Source of the DNA: Vesta saturnalis
Taxonomy: Eukaryota; Arthropoda; Insecta; Coleoptera; Lampyridae
Reading direction: 5' to 3'
NCBI GenBank assembly: GCA_036346205.1
Contig: JARFJB010000821.1
Coordinates: 4,923,222 to 4,987,221, forward strand
Length of the DNA: 64,000 nt
Positions 21,588 through 32,374 of this stretch are shown one piece after another. A program made the translations under genes and the position numbers. Below the pieces are notes generated by a model. The model was not told where the DNA came from. It ran no database searches and worked only from the letters and a program-made list of their open reading frames with translations. Within the stretch, counting starts at the first letter, position 1. Every line of letters starts with the position of its first letter.

Positions 21588-22244
21588 ATGGATAAGATTG
21601 AACAAATACTCGCGAGCATAAACTCACAGCTAGCGGAAATCAAAGAGGATGTGAAAAGCACGAAAGAAGACATTAAAATCATAAATACCCAATTGAACTT
21701 GTATGGAGAAGAAATTCGCATGATGAAAGAAGAACAATCCAAACGAGAAGCTGAGTGGGAGCAGGAAAAGACGACACTAAGAAATGAGATAAAGACACTG
21801 AAATTTAAAATGGAAGGGCAGGAAAAGAGCCATAGAAGAAATAATTTAGTGATCAAAGGAGCCAACTTTGGGGACCACAACCTAACGCAAGAGGTCAAAC
21901 ACTTCCTACAGAGTGGGATGGGAATTAAGACCGAGATAGAAGAAGCATATAAGATTGGGAAAGCGAAAGCCAATACGGTAATCGTCAAATGCAAAAATTT
22001 TGAGCAAAAACTGGAAATCCTAAAACAGAAACCGAAACTACCACCGCAAGTATACATTGATAGTGATCTTACGCAAAATGAACAGAAAATACAAGCAGCC
22101 ATACGGAATGTGGCAAGGGAGGAAAAAAATAAAGGGAAGAAAACCCAAATAGGCTACCGAAAGCTAACAGTGAACGGAGTGAGATATAAATGGTCGGATG
22201 AGAAAGGAGGCAGTCTGGTTCAAGAAGACACGCCAAAAAACTAA
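21588..22244 (+). CDS. LINE ORF1 (218 aa, coiled coil plus RRM-like nucleic-acid-binding protein)
   Basis: Residues 1-70 are a heptad-rich coiled coil (MDKIEQILASINSQLAEIKE onward). RRNNLVIKG near residue 84, followed by EEAYKIGKAKANTVIVKCKN, resembles the RRM-like core of L1/Tf22-type ORF1 proteins, and IDSDLTQNE starts the C-terminal domain. Such proteins trimerise, coat the element RNA and act as chaperones in the cytoplasmic RNP. The frame is intact. It ends 23 nt before the ORF2 ATG. I chose the first ATG of this frame, with the caveat given for the upstream ORF. Confidence 0.8.
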   Translation: MDKIEQILASINSQLAEIKEDVKSTKEDIKIINTQLNLYGEEIRMMKEEQSKREAEWEQEKTTLRNEIKTLKFKMEGQEKSHRRNNLVIKGANFGDHNLTQEVKHFLQSGMGIKTEIEEAYKIGKAKANTVIVKCKNFEQKLEILKQKPKLPPQVYIDSDLTQNEQKIQAAIRNVAREEKNKGKKTQIGYRKLTVNGVRYKWSDEKGGSLVQEDTPKN

Positions 22245-22267
22245 CCAAAAAGGAACCGGATGGAAAC

Positions 22268-25200
22268 ATGGAAACGAAAATGGGCACGAACAAGGACAAT
22301 GCAAATAAGAGATATGAATTGTTGAAAATTGGAACTTGGAACGTTAAGAGTATGACTGGGAAAGAAGCAGAACTAGTGAGAGAATTTAAAGATTCCAAAC
22401 TGAAAATATTGGGAATAACAGAAACTAAAAAGAAAGGACAGGGATGTACAGAAACAGAAGAGGGAAATATCCTAATATATAGTGGCGTAAACAAAGAAGA
22501 CAGAGCGAGAGCAGGAGTAGCATGCCTGATTGCAGAAGAATGGAAAGAGAGGATAAAAAGCTGGGAATGCTACTCAGAAAGAATACTAAAAATAGAGTTG
22601 GAAACACCAATTGAAGAAGAAACACTGCTCAATATAATAGTAGTATACGCGCCGAATGAAGACGCGAAAAAAGAGAGTAAAGAAAAATTTTATGAAGAAC
22701 TACAAGAGGCCTGGGACTCCACAAGAGGCACAAGTATACTAGTAGGAGACTTCAACGGGAGAGTGGGGAATAATAGCAAAAAATATGCAGACGTAATTGG
22801 CAAAGAAGGGGAAGATATGTTGAATGACAACGGAAGAAGACTCCTAGAATTTTGCGTTTGAAACAACCTGATTATCACTAATACCATATTCACACATAAA
22901 GCAATCCACAAGTTCACTCGAAGGATGGCTAGCAGGAACGAAGAATCGATAATAGACTACATAATTGTACCAGATAGCATTAGAAAACTTATAAAAGATA
23001 CTAGAGTACGGAGGAAACCGGAAATAGACAGTGACCACTTCCTGTTAGTATCAGAAATAAAAATGAACCACAACACCAAACAAACGGAATTTGTAGAACG
23101 GCCAAACACAAATGCAGAAAAAATTAAGATACATAAACTTCGGGAGACGGGATACATACAAAAATACCAGGAGCTTATTAAACAGGAAGTAGACAAAGAC
23201 AAAGAAGAAGAAGACGGAGATATAGAACAAATGTGGGGAAATTTCAAGAGAGTGGTGCTAACAGCAGCAGAGAAGAGCTGTGGAAAAAGCAGGATTAAAC
23301 CCATCAAAAAGCAGACGGCATGGTGGACAACAGAGGTAAAAAACGAGATAAGAAAGAAAAAGGAACTATGGTACAGATATCTGAACACCAACCAGCAGAC
23401 AGACCTAGAACTATACAAACAGCAGAGGAACATAGCAAAACAGACCGTAAGAGCTGCCAAAAACCAAGCATGGGAAAAATTTGGCGAGACCATGGAGAAT
23501 AACTACAGCAACAACCAAAAACTATTCCACAAGGTAATGAAATCCTTCAGGAAGGGAAATAAGAACCCGCTGCCGCAAGTAGAAGACAACCACGGCAAGG
23601 TCATCACAAATCCCACCGAAATTATAAATAGATGGAGACAATACTTTATGGCTCTATTAGAGGGTACAGAAACTGATGAAAACAGTGGAGAAAACACGGA
23701 AATCGAAGAAATTAGAGCAGAAGCGAAGCGAGACAATAGTCGGACGGAAGTCCCAAAATACCCAATAACAAGAAAAGAGCTGCGGGAAGCAATAGACAAA
23801 CTGAAACTCGGGAAAGCAAGCGGGCACGATGGAATCTACCCAGAAATGGTAAGAACAATGGGAGAAGACGGGCTAAAAATGTTACTTAACATCATGAACA
23901 AAGTGTGGCAAGACAAGAAGATTCCGGAAGACTGGCAAACAGCCGTCATCCTGCCCATATTCAAGAAGGGCGACAGTAAAAAATGCGGGAATTATAGAGG
24001 AATATCACTACTTAGCGTACCTAGAAAGCTATACGAAAGGATACTAGAAAATAGGCTGAGGAAACAAGTGGAACACCAACTTGAGGAATCGCAATGCGGT
24101 TTCAGGACCGGACGAGGGACAAGCGACCTAATATTCAGCCTCAGACAACTGACAGAGAGAGCCATAGAATATGACCAAAGGATTTACTGTTGCTTTATAG
24201 ACCTAATCAAGGCTTTCGACCGCATACAAAGAGAAGAAATATGGAAGGTACTGAGAAACAGGAATGTAAACGACGAATTAATAAGAAGCATACAGAGTCT
24301 ATACAAAACAAGCCGGAACTATATAAGAACAAACAACAGAAAATCGGAAACGTTCCTAACTAGACTAGGAGTCACTCAAGGAGGAACCTTGAGCCCGCTA
24401 TTATTCATAATAGTGCTAGACGATATAATCAAGGAAGTTAAAGGACAAATCAAGAAATACCACGCAGGATACTATAAGCTGAAGCCCATATATATAACAG
24501 AAATGGCCTACGCGGACGACATGCTAATAATCGCAAACAATGAACAAGACCTACAACACAACATACACATATGGGACGAAGCACTGGAAGAAAGAAACAT
24601 GAAGATCAACGTAGAAAAATCAAAGACAATGGTTATTGCAAGACAACAGGAAGACATCGCGATAGAAGTGAAGAACCATATATTAGAACAGGTAGAAAGC
24701 TTCAAGTACCTGGGAACAACAATCGCAGCCGATGGGAAGCTAGAGGAGGAGCTCAACAGCAGAATCAAGACAACAAACAGATTACACGGGGCGCTTTATA
24801 AAGGACTTATGAACAAAAAAGAAATCTCTAAAGAAGTTAAAAGCAAAGTCTATAAAGCAGTATACATACCCACCCTCACATACGGCAGCGAGGCATGGAC
24901 ACTAAACGATAAACAGTATAACCGCCTTCAAGCAGTAGAAATGAAAGTGCTGAGGAAAATTAGAGCAGTAACAAAGCGAGACAGATACAGAAACGATAAA
25001 ATCAGACAAGATCTGGAAACCAAACCATTGCGCCAACATATAGAAGAAAACAAACTAAGATGGTTCGGACACCTAATTAGGATGGAGGAGCAAAATGCAA
25101 CCCAAATAATATGGAACTGCAAGACACAGGCAAAAAGACCAAGAGGTAGACCCAGAAACAAGTGGAATAACACAATAGGGAAAATCCTACAGGATAGAGG

Positions 25201-25324
25201 GAAGAGATGGATAGAAGCCGTAGAACTAGCAAAGGACCGGAAAATATGGAGAAACTTGGTGAGAAGACCCCAACCCAAGATGGAACACCTCGACACCAAT
25301 ACTGGTATAAGAGGACAGGATTAA
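22268..25324 (+). pseudogene. LINE ORF2: APE endonuclease + reverse transcriptase, one nonsense codon
   Basis: Residues 1-265 are an APE-type endonuclease (GTWNVKSM, ITETK, VVYAPNE, VGDFNGRVG near 158-166, and SDHFLL near 256). Then comes an RT domain with GKASGHDGIYPEM, YRGISLLSVPRKLYERIL, CGFRTGRGTSD, FIDLIKAFD, VTQGGTLSPLLF and the catalytic YADD near residue 746. The C-terminal region has WFGHLIRME and RPRGRPRNKW. The endonuclease nicks target DNA and the RT primes on it. The frame is 1018 codons and open except for TGA at 22859-22861 between endonuclease motifs. A CGA-to-TGA change is the simplest cause; in that case the copy was active until recently. Upstream and downstream parts are in the same frame. 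Confidence 0.93.
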
Positions 25325-25330
25325 GAAGAA

Positions 25331-25341
25331 GAGTATATAAC
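25331..25341. other. LINE target-site duplication, right copy
   Basis: GAGTATATAAC, directly after the GAAGAA tail, followed by ACTTACATTGGTGG, which continues repeat R4 exactly as in the uninterrupted copy. Confidence 0.9.
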
Positions 25342-25745
25342 ACTTACATTGGTGGAAAAGAGCTGTTTTCAACAAGAGTAGGTTTGTAAAGATCTATTAA
25401 GCAGAACCGGACTTACAGCCGTTCTTTCATAACTAGGTTCCCAATCTCCCCCAACTCTTATTTGAAAAGATAGATTAAAACTTGTTTAATAAAAAGTACG
25501 CAGAATTTTCTGTAAAACTTGATTATCGTATTCCCTTTAATTAGGCAAATTTTGTAAAATTTGGCTTTTTAAAATTTTGGTATTCAATTACGCCGTCTAG
25601 TGGTGCACCTACAATTCTATAAATAAATTCCAGGTGTTTCTCGAGGCCACTTTTGTTATACAATTTTTTTTCCCAAGCTGTATTATAATCCGATCTGAAT
25701 ATATAGCCGACGGCCGTTCTTATTTGCTCACCCAGTACATATACA
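25342..25745 (-). repeat. Repeat R4, second copy, right part
   Basis: Inverted match to the left half of the 14.5-kb copy, including AAAAGCCAAATTTTACAAAA and GGTGTTTCTCGAGGCCAC-like words. The minus-strand frame at 25541-25750 (GYIFRSDYNTAWEKKLYNKS) is shared in part with the other copy but ends at the same stop in both; no known protein. Confidence 0.85.
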
Positions 25746-27330
25746 TTCAATGGTCGAGTTCAACAAAATTTATTGAATTTCAAAAATTAAATCTTCTATC
25801 CACACGCAACCATCGACTTCTTTCAATATTATATAAAGAAAGATAAGGTTTCTTATTTAATTGAAATTAATAATAAAATTTCAGGATCACGATAATCACA
25901 AACACTCATTATAATATATTCCAACATAGGTCGGGTATAATAATATTCCAATGTTTTTGAACTTTTAATTGATTGCTTGATAAACCAATCTATTTCCCTT
26001 TCAGTAATGAAGGCACACATCTTCTTCGCTATTTATTTCTGTCCCAATTCCACATTAATTTATTTAAAACATTTTGATATTCATCTTATTATTTATTTAA
26101 TTTTTATGCTTACATACAATTCAAACAAATTTTCCTCACATATAAAATCTTTTAACCCCATTTTAACCCAGTATACTTACAGGTTTGGCGCAATTGTAAA
26201 AAATACTTACTTTTACATGCCAACTAAAATACTAAAATTTCAAAAAAATCCAACGATCCTGAGTTTACATATAAAAGTGTACCTTGCCCTTGTCTGAAAT
26301 CTTTTATGGGGAATATCTTTGGCTTTTCCCATTGTTCACAAGCGTCGGCGAAATATTTATACTTTAGTACACTATATATTTATGCAAAATAGCACTAATT
26401 ATACTATATTAACGTCATTTCAAGTCTTAGATCCAAAAGATCCACTTAAAACCAATATTTACTATTCAAAATAACATGACAAAATGTAATGTTTGACATT
26501 TCACAGCAGAATTAAAAAGGTATTGTCAGAATTAAAATTATCAAAACATATGGCTCAAGAAATAAATTTATATGTGCATTAAGAGCGATTGAATCTTAAA
26601 TAATTCGAAAATCTTTAGTGTAACTATTAATTTGGCCACCCACTGTAACACCAGTGAAATAAATACTTTCATTGTACTTTAATATCATGCGCGCAAAAAT
26701 TGTATGTATGTTAGGTTTTGAAAATCGCCCGTTCTTTAGAGGTACTGAAGATTCAGCTCATTGATGGACAAAGTTTAACAAAGACGTTTCCATTTCTTTA
26801 GCATCAAGTTATTGTGTATCTCAGTTATATCACCGCGATGGTTTGCGCTACTTTAATGAATTCCTGCGGAGAGAGTCGTCTGTGATTCTCATTGTATTCC
26901 AGTGTGAAACAGCTTTGCCAACCATACTATAAATACTTAGTTTTGATAGGGATATTCGTTTAATAATATAAATACTTATAACATTTTAACAGAAATTGTA
27001 GCTATGCTCCAGATATTACTTTCATTGTTAGTATCCTCTGTTAGAGGATGGACTAGATACTCATATTTTTTGTTTTTATGACATAGGTTAATAATAATAA
27101 TAGATAATCATAGATTTTATTTGTCTACAAGTTTAAAAAATCCATTTACAGATCAAATTCATACTAGTTGGAACATAAGAAAGTTTCTAAAAAGAAAGCT
27201 ATGAAGGACAAAAATTGTGGCATCTTCATTACCAATCAAGTTGTAACTCACTTAATAACTAATGAATTGAGTCTCAATGTGTATTGGAAGATGAAACATT
27301 ATACAACAATCTTGCTGTTTTAAAATTGGA
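25746..27330. other. AT-rich stretch without recognisable feature
   Basis: Neither strand shows a conserved protein segment, RNA gene or clear element terminus. The frame at 25977-26297 is a hydrophobic chance ORF in AT-rich sequence. Confidence 0.5.
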
Positions 27331-27745
27331 TTATATAACTTCATGGACAGCAAATATATGTAGGTTACATGAGATACTACTAGGCAAGTAATTAATAAAT
27401 AGTAAAAAGAGAAATGGGCTTAAATTAGAACCTTGAGGATCACCTGAGGTAGCATAGAAGGTTTTAGATTTATAATTATTGTAAATTACATATTGATTAG
27501 GCATGATATAGAAAAGATAGTAGGTAATCATTAAGTCCAAACTCATCAGGCTTTTTTATAACAACTGTATGGGATAAGTGATCGAATGCTTTAGAAAGGC
27601 CTTAATATATAATATCAACTTAACCACAGTGATCAAGTTTTTGTGAAATGTATAGGGTTAAACTCATCAAATTATTTGTAGTAGATTTTCCTTTTACAAA
27701 CCCGTGTTGATATGACAAAATATAATTTCTAACCAATGAATCGAT
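27331..27745 (-). pseudogene. LINE reverse-transcriptase fragment (jockey-like)
   Basis: On the minus strand: QHGFVKGKSTTNNLMSLTLY near 27720-27660, then SKAFDHLSH near 27590, and TSGDPQGSNLSPFLFLLFIN near 27420. These are RT motifs 3 to 5 of jockey-superfamily LINEs (QxGFxxGxST, SKAFD, SGxPQGSxLxPxLF). Three stops lie between the pieces. Both ends are lost, and the YADD motif is decayed (IFAVHE). The mariner T4 begins ten bases beyond it. Confidence 0.8.
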
Positions 27746-27754
27746 ATAAATATA

Positions 27755-29928
27755 CAGGGTGATTCCAAAGCTAGAGTTATCCTTTCACAAGCGAGCGCAT
27801 AGGGCTTCAAAAAATAATATTTTTTCCTTTGGCGCTTTTACGGAATATCAACATCAACGGAGATACAGGATGTCAAAGTTTTATTTAAAAGATTAAAATT
27901 TATTAATAACTGCCAAACCACTTGAGATAATTAAACAAAATTTTGGTGTCAATAGCTACGTGGCAGGGAAATTCTTAAAGAAATAAAATATTTTTGGGTT
28001 TATCAGTGGCGCGCGTATAAAATAGTTGTTTTATATTTTTATAATTTTTCTAAAAATAAAATTATTGAATTTCTTGTTCAATTCTAAATAGAAAAGCTCT
28101 TTTATTATTTTTTTGGTACGACCCTCCGTTTTCGAGTAAAAAAATAAAAACCGTTTTAGTGCACGCCTAAAATTAAATGCTGTTTTAATTTAGAATTTCA
28201 AATTATTGAACCTTTGATCAAATGCGGCTGGAAAATTTTGTTTATCTCTGTTGTCAAGAAGTAACCGGTCAATTAGTTTTCCTTCGTAATTTTATTAACG
28301 TTATCAATACAATAATGGCTCACGTTTATGAAAATAATGAATTCGTGGATATGCAGATTATTTACGGAGTGTCGGGCAAATGCCGCAGCCGCTTCTCGCT
28401 TATACGCGGAACGATTTCCGTTGCGAGTTCATCCTTCATACCAACGTTTTATTGAATTAGTTCGTAAAGCCAGGAAAACTGAAAACCTACGAGGACAACA
28501 CGGTGATCATGCAGGAGGGCCCCGACAACGTGTGAATGTTCAAAATGAAGAAGTAGCATTACATCTTATCGCAGAAGCCCAACAGGAAGTACCCGGGAAA
28601 TTGCAAGCCAGATCGGAGTAAGTCAAAAAAAGTATGGGCAATATTACACGAAAATCTGCTGCATCTTTTTCACATTCAACGTGAACAGGCGCTGCAATCT
28701 GCAGGTCATCCGCGCAGAGTTCAGTTCTGTGAATGGCTGTTACAAAAACAAGCAAGTGACGAAAACTTCACTAAAACCATTTTTGGCTGTGGACGAAGCA
28801 AAATTTACTGGCGACCGCATAAATTACTTCCGAAACACGTACGTTTGGTCTATAGATAACCCACATGCCATTAAACAAGCAAATGTTCAACATCGATTTT
28901 CCGCCAATGTATGAGCAGGTCTTGTGAATGAAACGCTCACTGTACGACATATTTTCCCAGATCGTTTAAGTTTTTAAACTTTTTACGAAATGAGCTGCCG
29001 GTTTTGTTAGATGAGTTGCCGTTAAATATTAGACAAACCATGTGGCTTTTGCAATACGGACACCACCCCATTTTAATAGGGAAGTACGATTGTTTTTGGA
29101 CGAAACTTTTCAGAATAGATGTATTGACCGAAATGGTGCAGTGCAGTGGCTACCGAGGTCACCGGATCTCACTCCATCTGACTTCTTCTTGTGGGGCTAC
29201 ATGAAGTCAATAGTTTTTACAGCTCTTGTAGAAATCATGGAGGAGTTACTTCGGCAGATAAAAGAGGCTGCAACGACTATTAGAGGAAAGCCAATTTCAC
29301 TACTTCGGGCGGTGACCGATCAATGGAAGCGTCGCGCTCTTAAAAGTAAGTTCAGTTTTATTTAGAAAATTAACCAAAACTCAAAAAATTTTTTAACTTG
29401 TTTTCTGGAAAAATCATCGAAGTAATAGTCCCAATGCAATTTCACTATCACTTGCCATAAAACTCGTTGTACTTTAAATTTTGAATTTAAATAACAATTC
29501 ATTTATGTAAAATTAGAAAAATGCTTTAAAACGGTTTTTACTTTTTTTTTACTCGAAAACGGTGCGTCGTACCTAACAATCATAAAAGGGCTTTTCTTTT
29601 TAGAATTGAGCAAGGAATTCAATAATTTTTATTTTTAGAAAAATCAGTGGCGTGCCGTTTTTTTTTAAAAATATTAAACTACGTTTTTATACGCGCGCCA
29701 CTGGTAAACAAACGAATATTTTATTTATTGAAGAATTTCCCTCCCACGTAGTTATTGACACCAAAACTTTGTTTAATTATCTCAAGTGGTTTGGCAGTTA
29801 TTAATAAATTTAAATTTTTTAAATAAAACTTCGACACCATGTATCTCTATTGATGTTGATATTTCGAAAATATTTTTTGAAGCCCTATTCGAAGGTGGAA
29901 GGATAACTCCAACTTTGGAATGACCGTG
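27755..29928 (+). mobile_element. 2.17-kb Tc1/mariner element with TIRs of about 440 bp (T4)
   Basis: Left end TA|CAGGGTGATTCCAAAGCTAG; right end reads, in complement, TA|CACGGTCATTCCAAAGTTGG. The inverted arms can be followed through CTGCCAAACCACTTGAGATA, CAGTGGCGCGCGTATAAAA and TTTTCGAGTAAAAAAA, ending about 440 bp in on each side. TA flanks both ends. The transposase occupies most of the space between. Confidence 0.9.
28315..29365 (+). pseudogene. Transposase of mariner T4, frameshifted
   Basis: Start ATG at 28315 (MAHVYENNEFVDMQIIYG, the usual first motif NExxDMxxIYG). Then in other frames: ANAAAASRLYAERFPLRVHP; a HPRRVQFCEWLLQKQASDEN segment near 28710; and at the C-terminus TFQNRCIDRNGAVQWLPRSP and DLTPSDFFLWGYMKSIVF. 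The expected QQDGAPPH block is altered (IRTPPHFN). At least three frame breaks make it inactive. It is about 350 residues, the normal length for the group. Confidence 0.85.
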
Positions 29929-30603
29929 TATAATGTCATGTCGAATACTTTTCCTTAAAGTAGACACTAACAGGCATATAATTAATAACTTTTGTAAGAT
30001 CAATTATTTTTAATACTGGACAAGTACAAGCTATTTTCCATTTATCTGAAAATTAATTCAAGTTGTATAATACAGAGTGGGCCACAGAAAATAGTCCACT
30101 CCGATATTTGGCAGTATTCATTAGACTTTAAGGTAATGCTGAAACATGTCGATTTTTGTTCCAAGAGGGACACATTTTTACGATACACATATGTCATTTG
30201 TTAACCCCTTCCCTTTCACTTCCCCAACCCCTTAATTTAAAATAGGGAATGTACCATGTGTGGCACATCATTAGAAAGGCATTTAGATGGAGTATTCAGG
30301 CATATGATCATACATGATTTTTTTTCGATATTTACACCGTCTTTGCAAAAAAAGTCTTAATTAATTTAAAGTGCAACACCTCTTAAAAATGAAACACAAC
30401 GCAAAAATCTAGTGTAATTAAAGTAACTAAATTATAAGTTATGATACACAAAACAATTTACTCAAATTAATAATGAATTAGATTCTCAAAATGGTGTCTA
30501 TCGACTTCCAGACAATTGTAGAGTCGCTGTTCGAAATTACGTCGAACGTTTTAAAGCATTTCAGTGTTATTAGACTGCATTCATGTACTATTCGTCGTCT
30601 TAG

Positions 30604-30677
30604 TACTTCTAACAAAGCGGGTTCGGTCGTATAAATTTTGTACTTCTAACAAAGCGGGTTCGGTCGTATAAATTTTG
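30604..30677. repeat. Perfect tandem duplication, 2 x 37 bp
   Basis: Positions 30604-30640 and 30641-30677 are identical (each begins TACTTCTAACAAAGCGGG and ends TATAAATTTTG). It lies between the transposase stop and the left TIR of T5 and shifts the frame of the old C-terminus. Confidence 0.95.
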
Positions 30678-30724
30678 CTCTTTAAATAACCTCACAAAAA
30701 GAACGTTAAATCGCGGGATTTTGC

Positions 30725-31490
30725 AGGCCATTCAATGAAGCGTCTTCTTCCCATCCATTGCCTAGGAAATCGTTCATTAAGATATTGCCTTACAGCTCTA
30801 CTATAATGCGGAGGTGCGTTGCCTTGTTGGAAAACAAACCATCTTCTGAGTATCTATTATCATTTTGGATTATATCTGTAAGAGCGGGATCAATAGTCTC
30901 TTGTAATAATTCGACATTGTTTCTCCGTTTAAATTTTGTGGCAAAAAAAATGGCCCAACAATACGATCCCCATAAATTCCTTCCCACATATTTTAAGAGG
31001 ATGCTGGGTATGTTTCGCGGAATACTCCAGAATTTTCGTCAGTCCAGTAACGGCAATCGTGTCGATTTACGGTACCGTTTAGAAACAAGGAACATTCATC
31101 CGAAAAACAAAGATTGAATATAAAGTTTGCATTAGTATTTATTTTGTTAATCATAATCTCACAAAACTGTATTCGCCTGCCTGGGTCATCTTCATTTATT
31201 TCCTGTACCAAATTTATCTTGTAGGGTTGAAATTTATGAAGTTTCAAAACCCTACCAACCGTAGTGCGCGACAAACTAGAATCTTCCTCCAGTTTTCTTG
31301 TACTTGTTGTAGGACCTAAATTAACACGATTTTCATAGTTCTTTGTTTTATTAGCTGCTGACCCTGTCTGACAAAATGTTCTAACTAACTAATACATAAG
31401 TGATCAAATTTCTTGTCTTCATGAAGCTGCTCTTCTTGCACACTTCCCGTTTTCAAAAAATATGGAAACAATCTCAACTCGTTCTGCAAT
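30725..31490 (-). pseudogene. Transposase of mariner T5, frameshifted
   Basis: Minus strand: AERVEIVSIFFENGKCARRA near 31480, LSRTTVGRVLKLHKFQPYKI (HTH), DPGRRIQFCEIMINKINTNA, NLCFSDECSLFLNGTVNRHD (first catalytic D), YWTDENSGVFRE, and then in other frames NVWEGIYGDRIVGPFFL and FPRQWMGRRRFIEWPAKS. Frame breaks lie near 31400, 30990 and 30800. Confidence 0.82.
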
Positions 31491-31989
31491 TGAATATACA
31501 ATTTTGAAAGTATTAAAAAAATACCTAACTTGATTTACTAACAGTAATGGTAAACAAACTGTCTTGGTATCAAATTACTAATTTTTTACAAAATTTCTTT
31601 TAATTTACTTTTGATGTGACAGATAAAATTGACACATTATCAAAACATACGCGTTGCGTTTCATTTTTAAGAGGTGTTGCACTTTAAATTAATTAAGACT
31701 TTTTTTGCAAAGTCGTAAATATCGAAAAAAATCATGGATGATCGTATACCTGAGTACTCCATCTAAATGCCTTTCTAATGATGGTACATTTCCTATTTTA
31801 AATTAAAGGGTTGGGGAAGTGGAAGGGAGGGGGTTGACAAATGATATCTGTATCATAAAAATGTGCCCCCCCTTGGAACAAAAATCGACGCGTTTCAGCA
31901 TTTCTTTAAAGTCTAATGAATACTACCAAATATCGATGTGGACTGTTTTCTATAGCCTACTCTGCATACTTAATCTTACGTAAATTCAT

Positions 31990-32370
31990 TCATTGAAATA
32001 CATTGAAATATACAACTGAAGCATTTATACAGAACCGTACAATCGGGCAGTACCATTTTCGACTTTTGATATTAACGCTATACCGTCCTCGGAACTGATC
32101 AAATAAGTCATCTCCTCCCATTCGGTTGTTGCAATCTTTGATAAGTGATGATTGTAGAACATCTATCTTCCCCTTATGTACTCCGCTATATCTACTGCAG
32201 GTAGTCACTTTATTGACAATTTCGTCCGTTCTATTGGTATATAGAATAACTTGACTGTTATTATGCCACTTAAAGATACCAGGATCACTGCTAAAGTTCG
32301 CGGAATCAAGTACTTCTTCTGCGATTGTCGTAATGGTAAAATTTGACATTTTTACCAATACAACTGACAT
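31990..32370 (-). pseudogene. piggyBac transposase, C-terminal part (P1)
   Basis: The frame reads IFKWHNNSQVILYTNRTDEI, then HKGKIDVLQSSLIKDCNNRM, GGDDLFDQFRGRYSVNIKSR and KWYCPIVRFCINAS. MGG(V)DxxDQ contains the third catalytic aspartate of the piggyBac DDE_Tnp_1_7 domain, here MGGDDLFDQ. It continues, beyond an inserted mariner, in the minus-strand piece at 33460-33930. Confidence 0.85.
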
Positions 32371-32374
32371 TTAT

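Larger units (their letters stand above)
20867..25330 (+). mobile_element. Full-length 4.46-kb non-LTR retrotransposon (RTE-like LINE)
   Basis: The element has a 5' leader of about 540 nt, a short basic ORF, ORF1, and ORF2 with APE endonuclease and reverse transcriptase. The 3' untranslated region is only about 6 nt, with a GAAGAA tail and no poly(A); a very short 3' UTR with a simple-repeat tail is typical of the RTE group. It is flanked by an exact 11-bp TSD. Its base composition (purine-rich, far more GC than the surroundings) and a single nonsense codon in ORF2 show that it is a recent arrival. Clade assignment is from recall of the C-terminal RPRGRPRxxW pattern and is not certain. Confidence 0.92.
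30073..31964 (-). mobile_element. 1.89-kb Tc1/mariner element with TIRs of about 300 bp (T5)
   Basis: Left end CAGAGTGGGCCACAGAAAAT; the right end in complement reads CAGAGTAGGCTATAGAAAAC. The arms pair through the TTGCAAA/TTTGCAA words and AAGAGGTGTTGCAC (AGTGCAACACCTCTT on the left). TA is intact on the left and reads CA on the right. The transposase is on the minus strand. Confidence 0.88.

Noticed and set aside
21231..25343. Many long minus-strand frames across the LINE
   Set aside because: They are antisense shadows of the purine-rich LINE ORFs, with Ser/Leu/Phe-rich translations lacking any domain.
30790..31117. Plus-strand frame over mariner T5
   Set aside because: Antisense shadow; the minus strand carries the transposase motifs.
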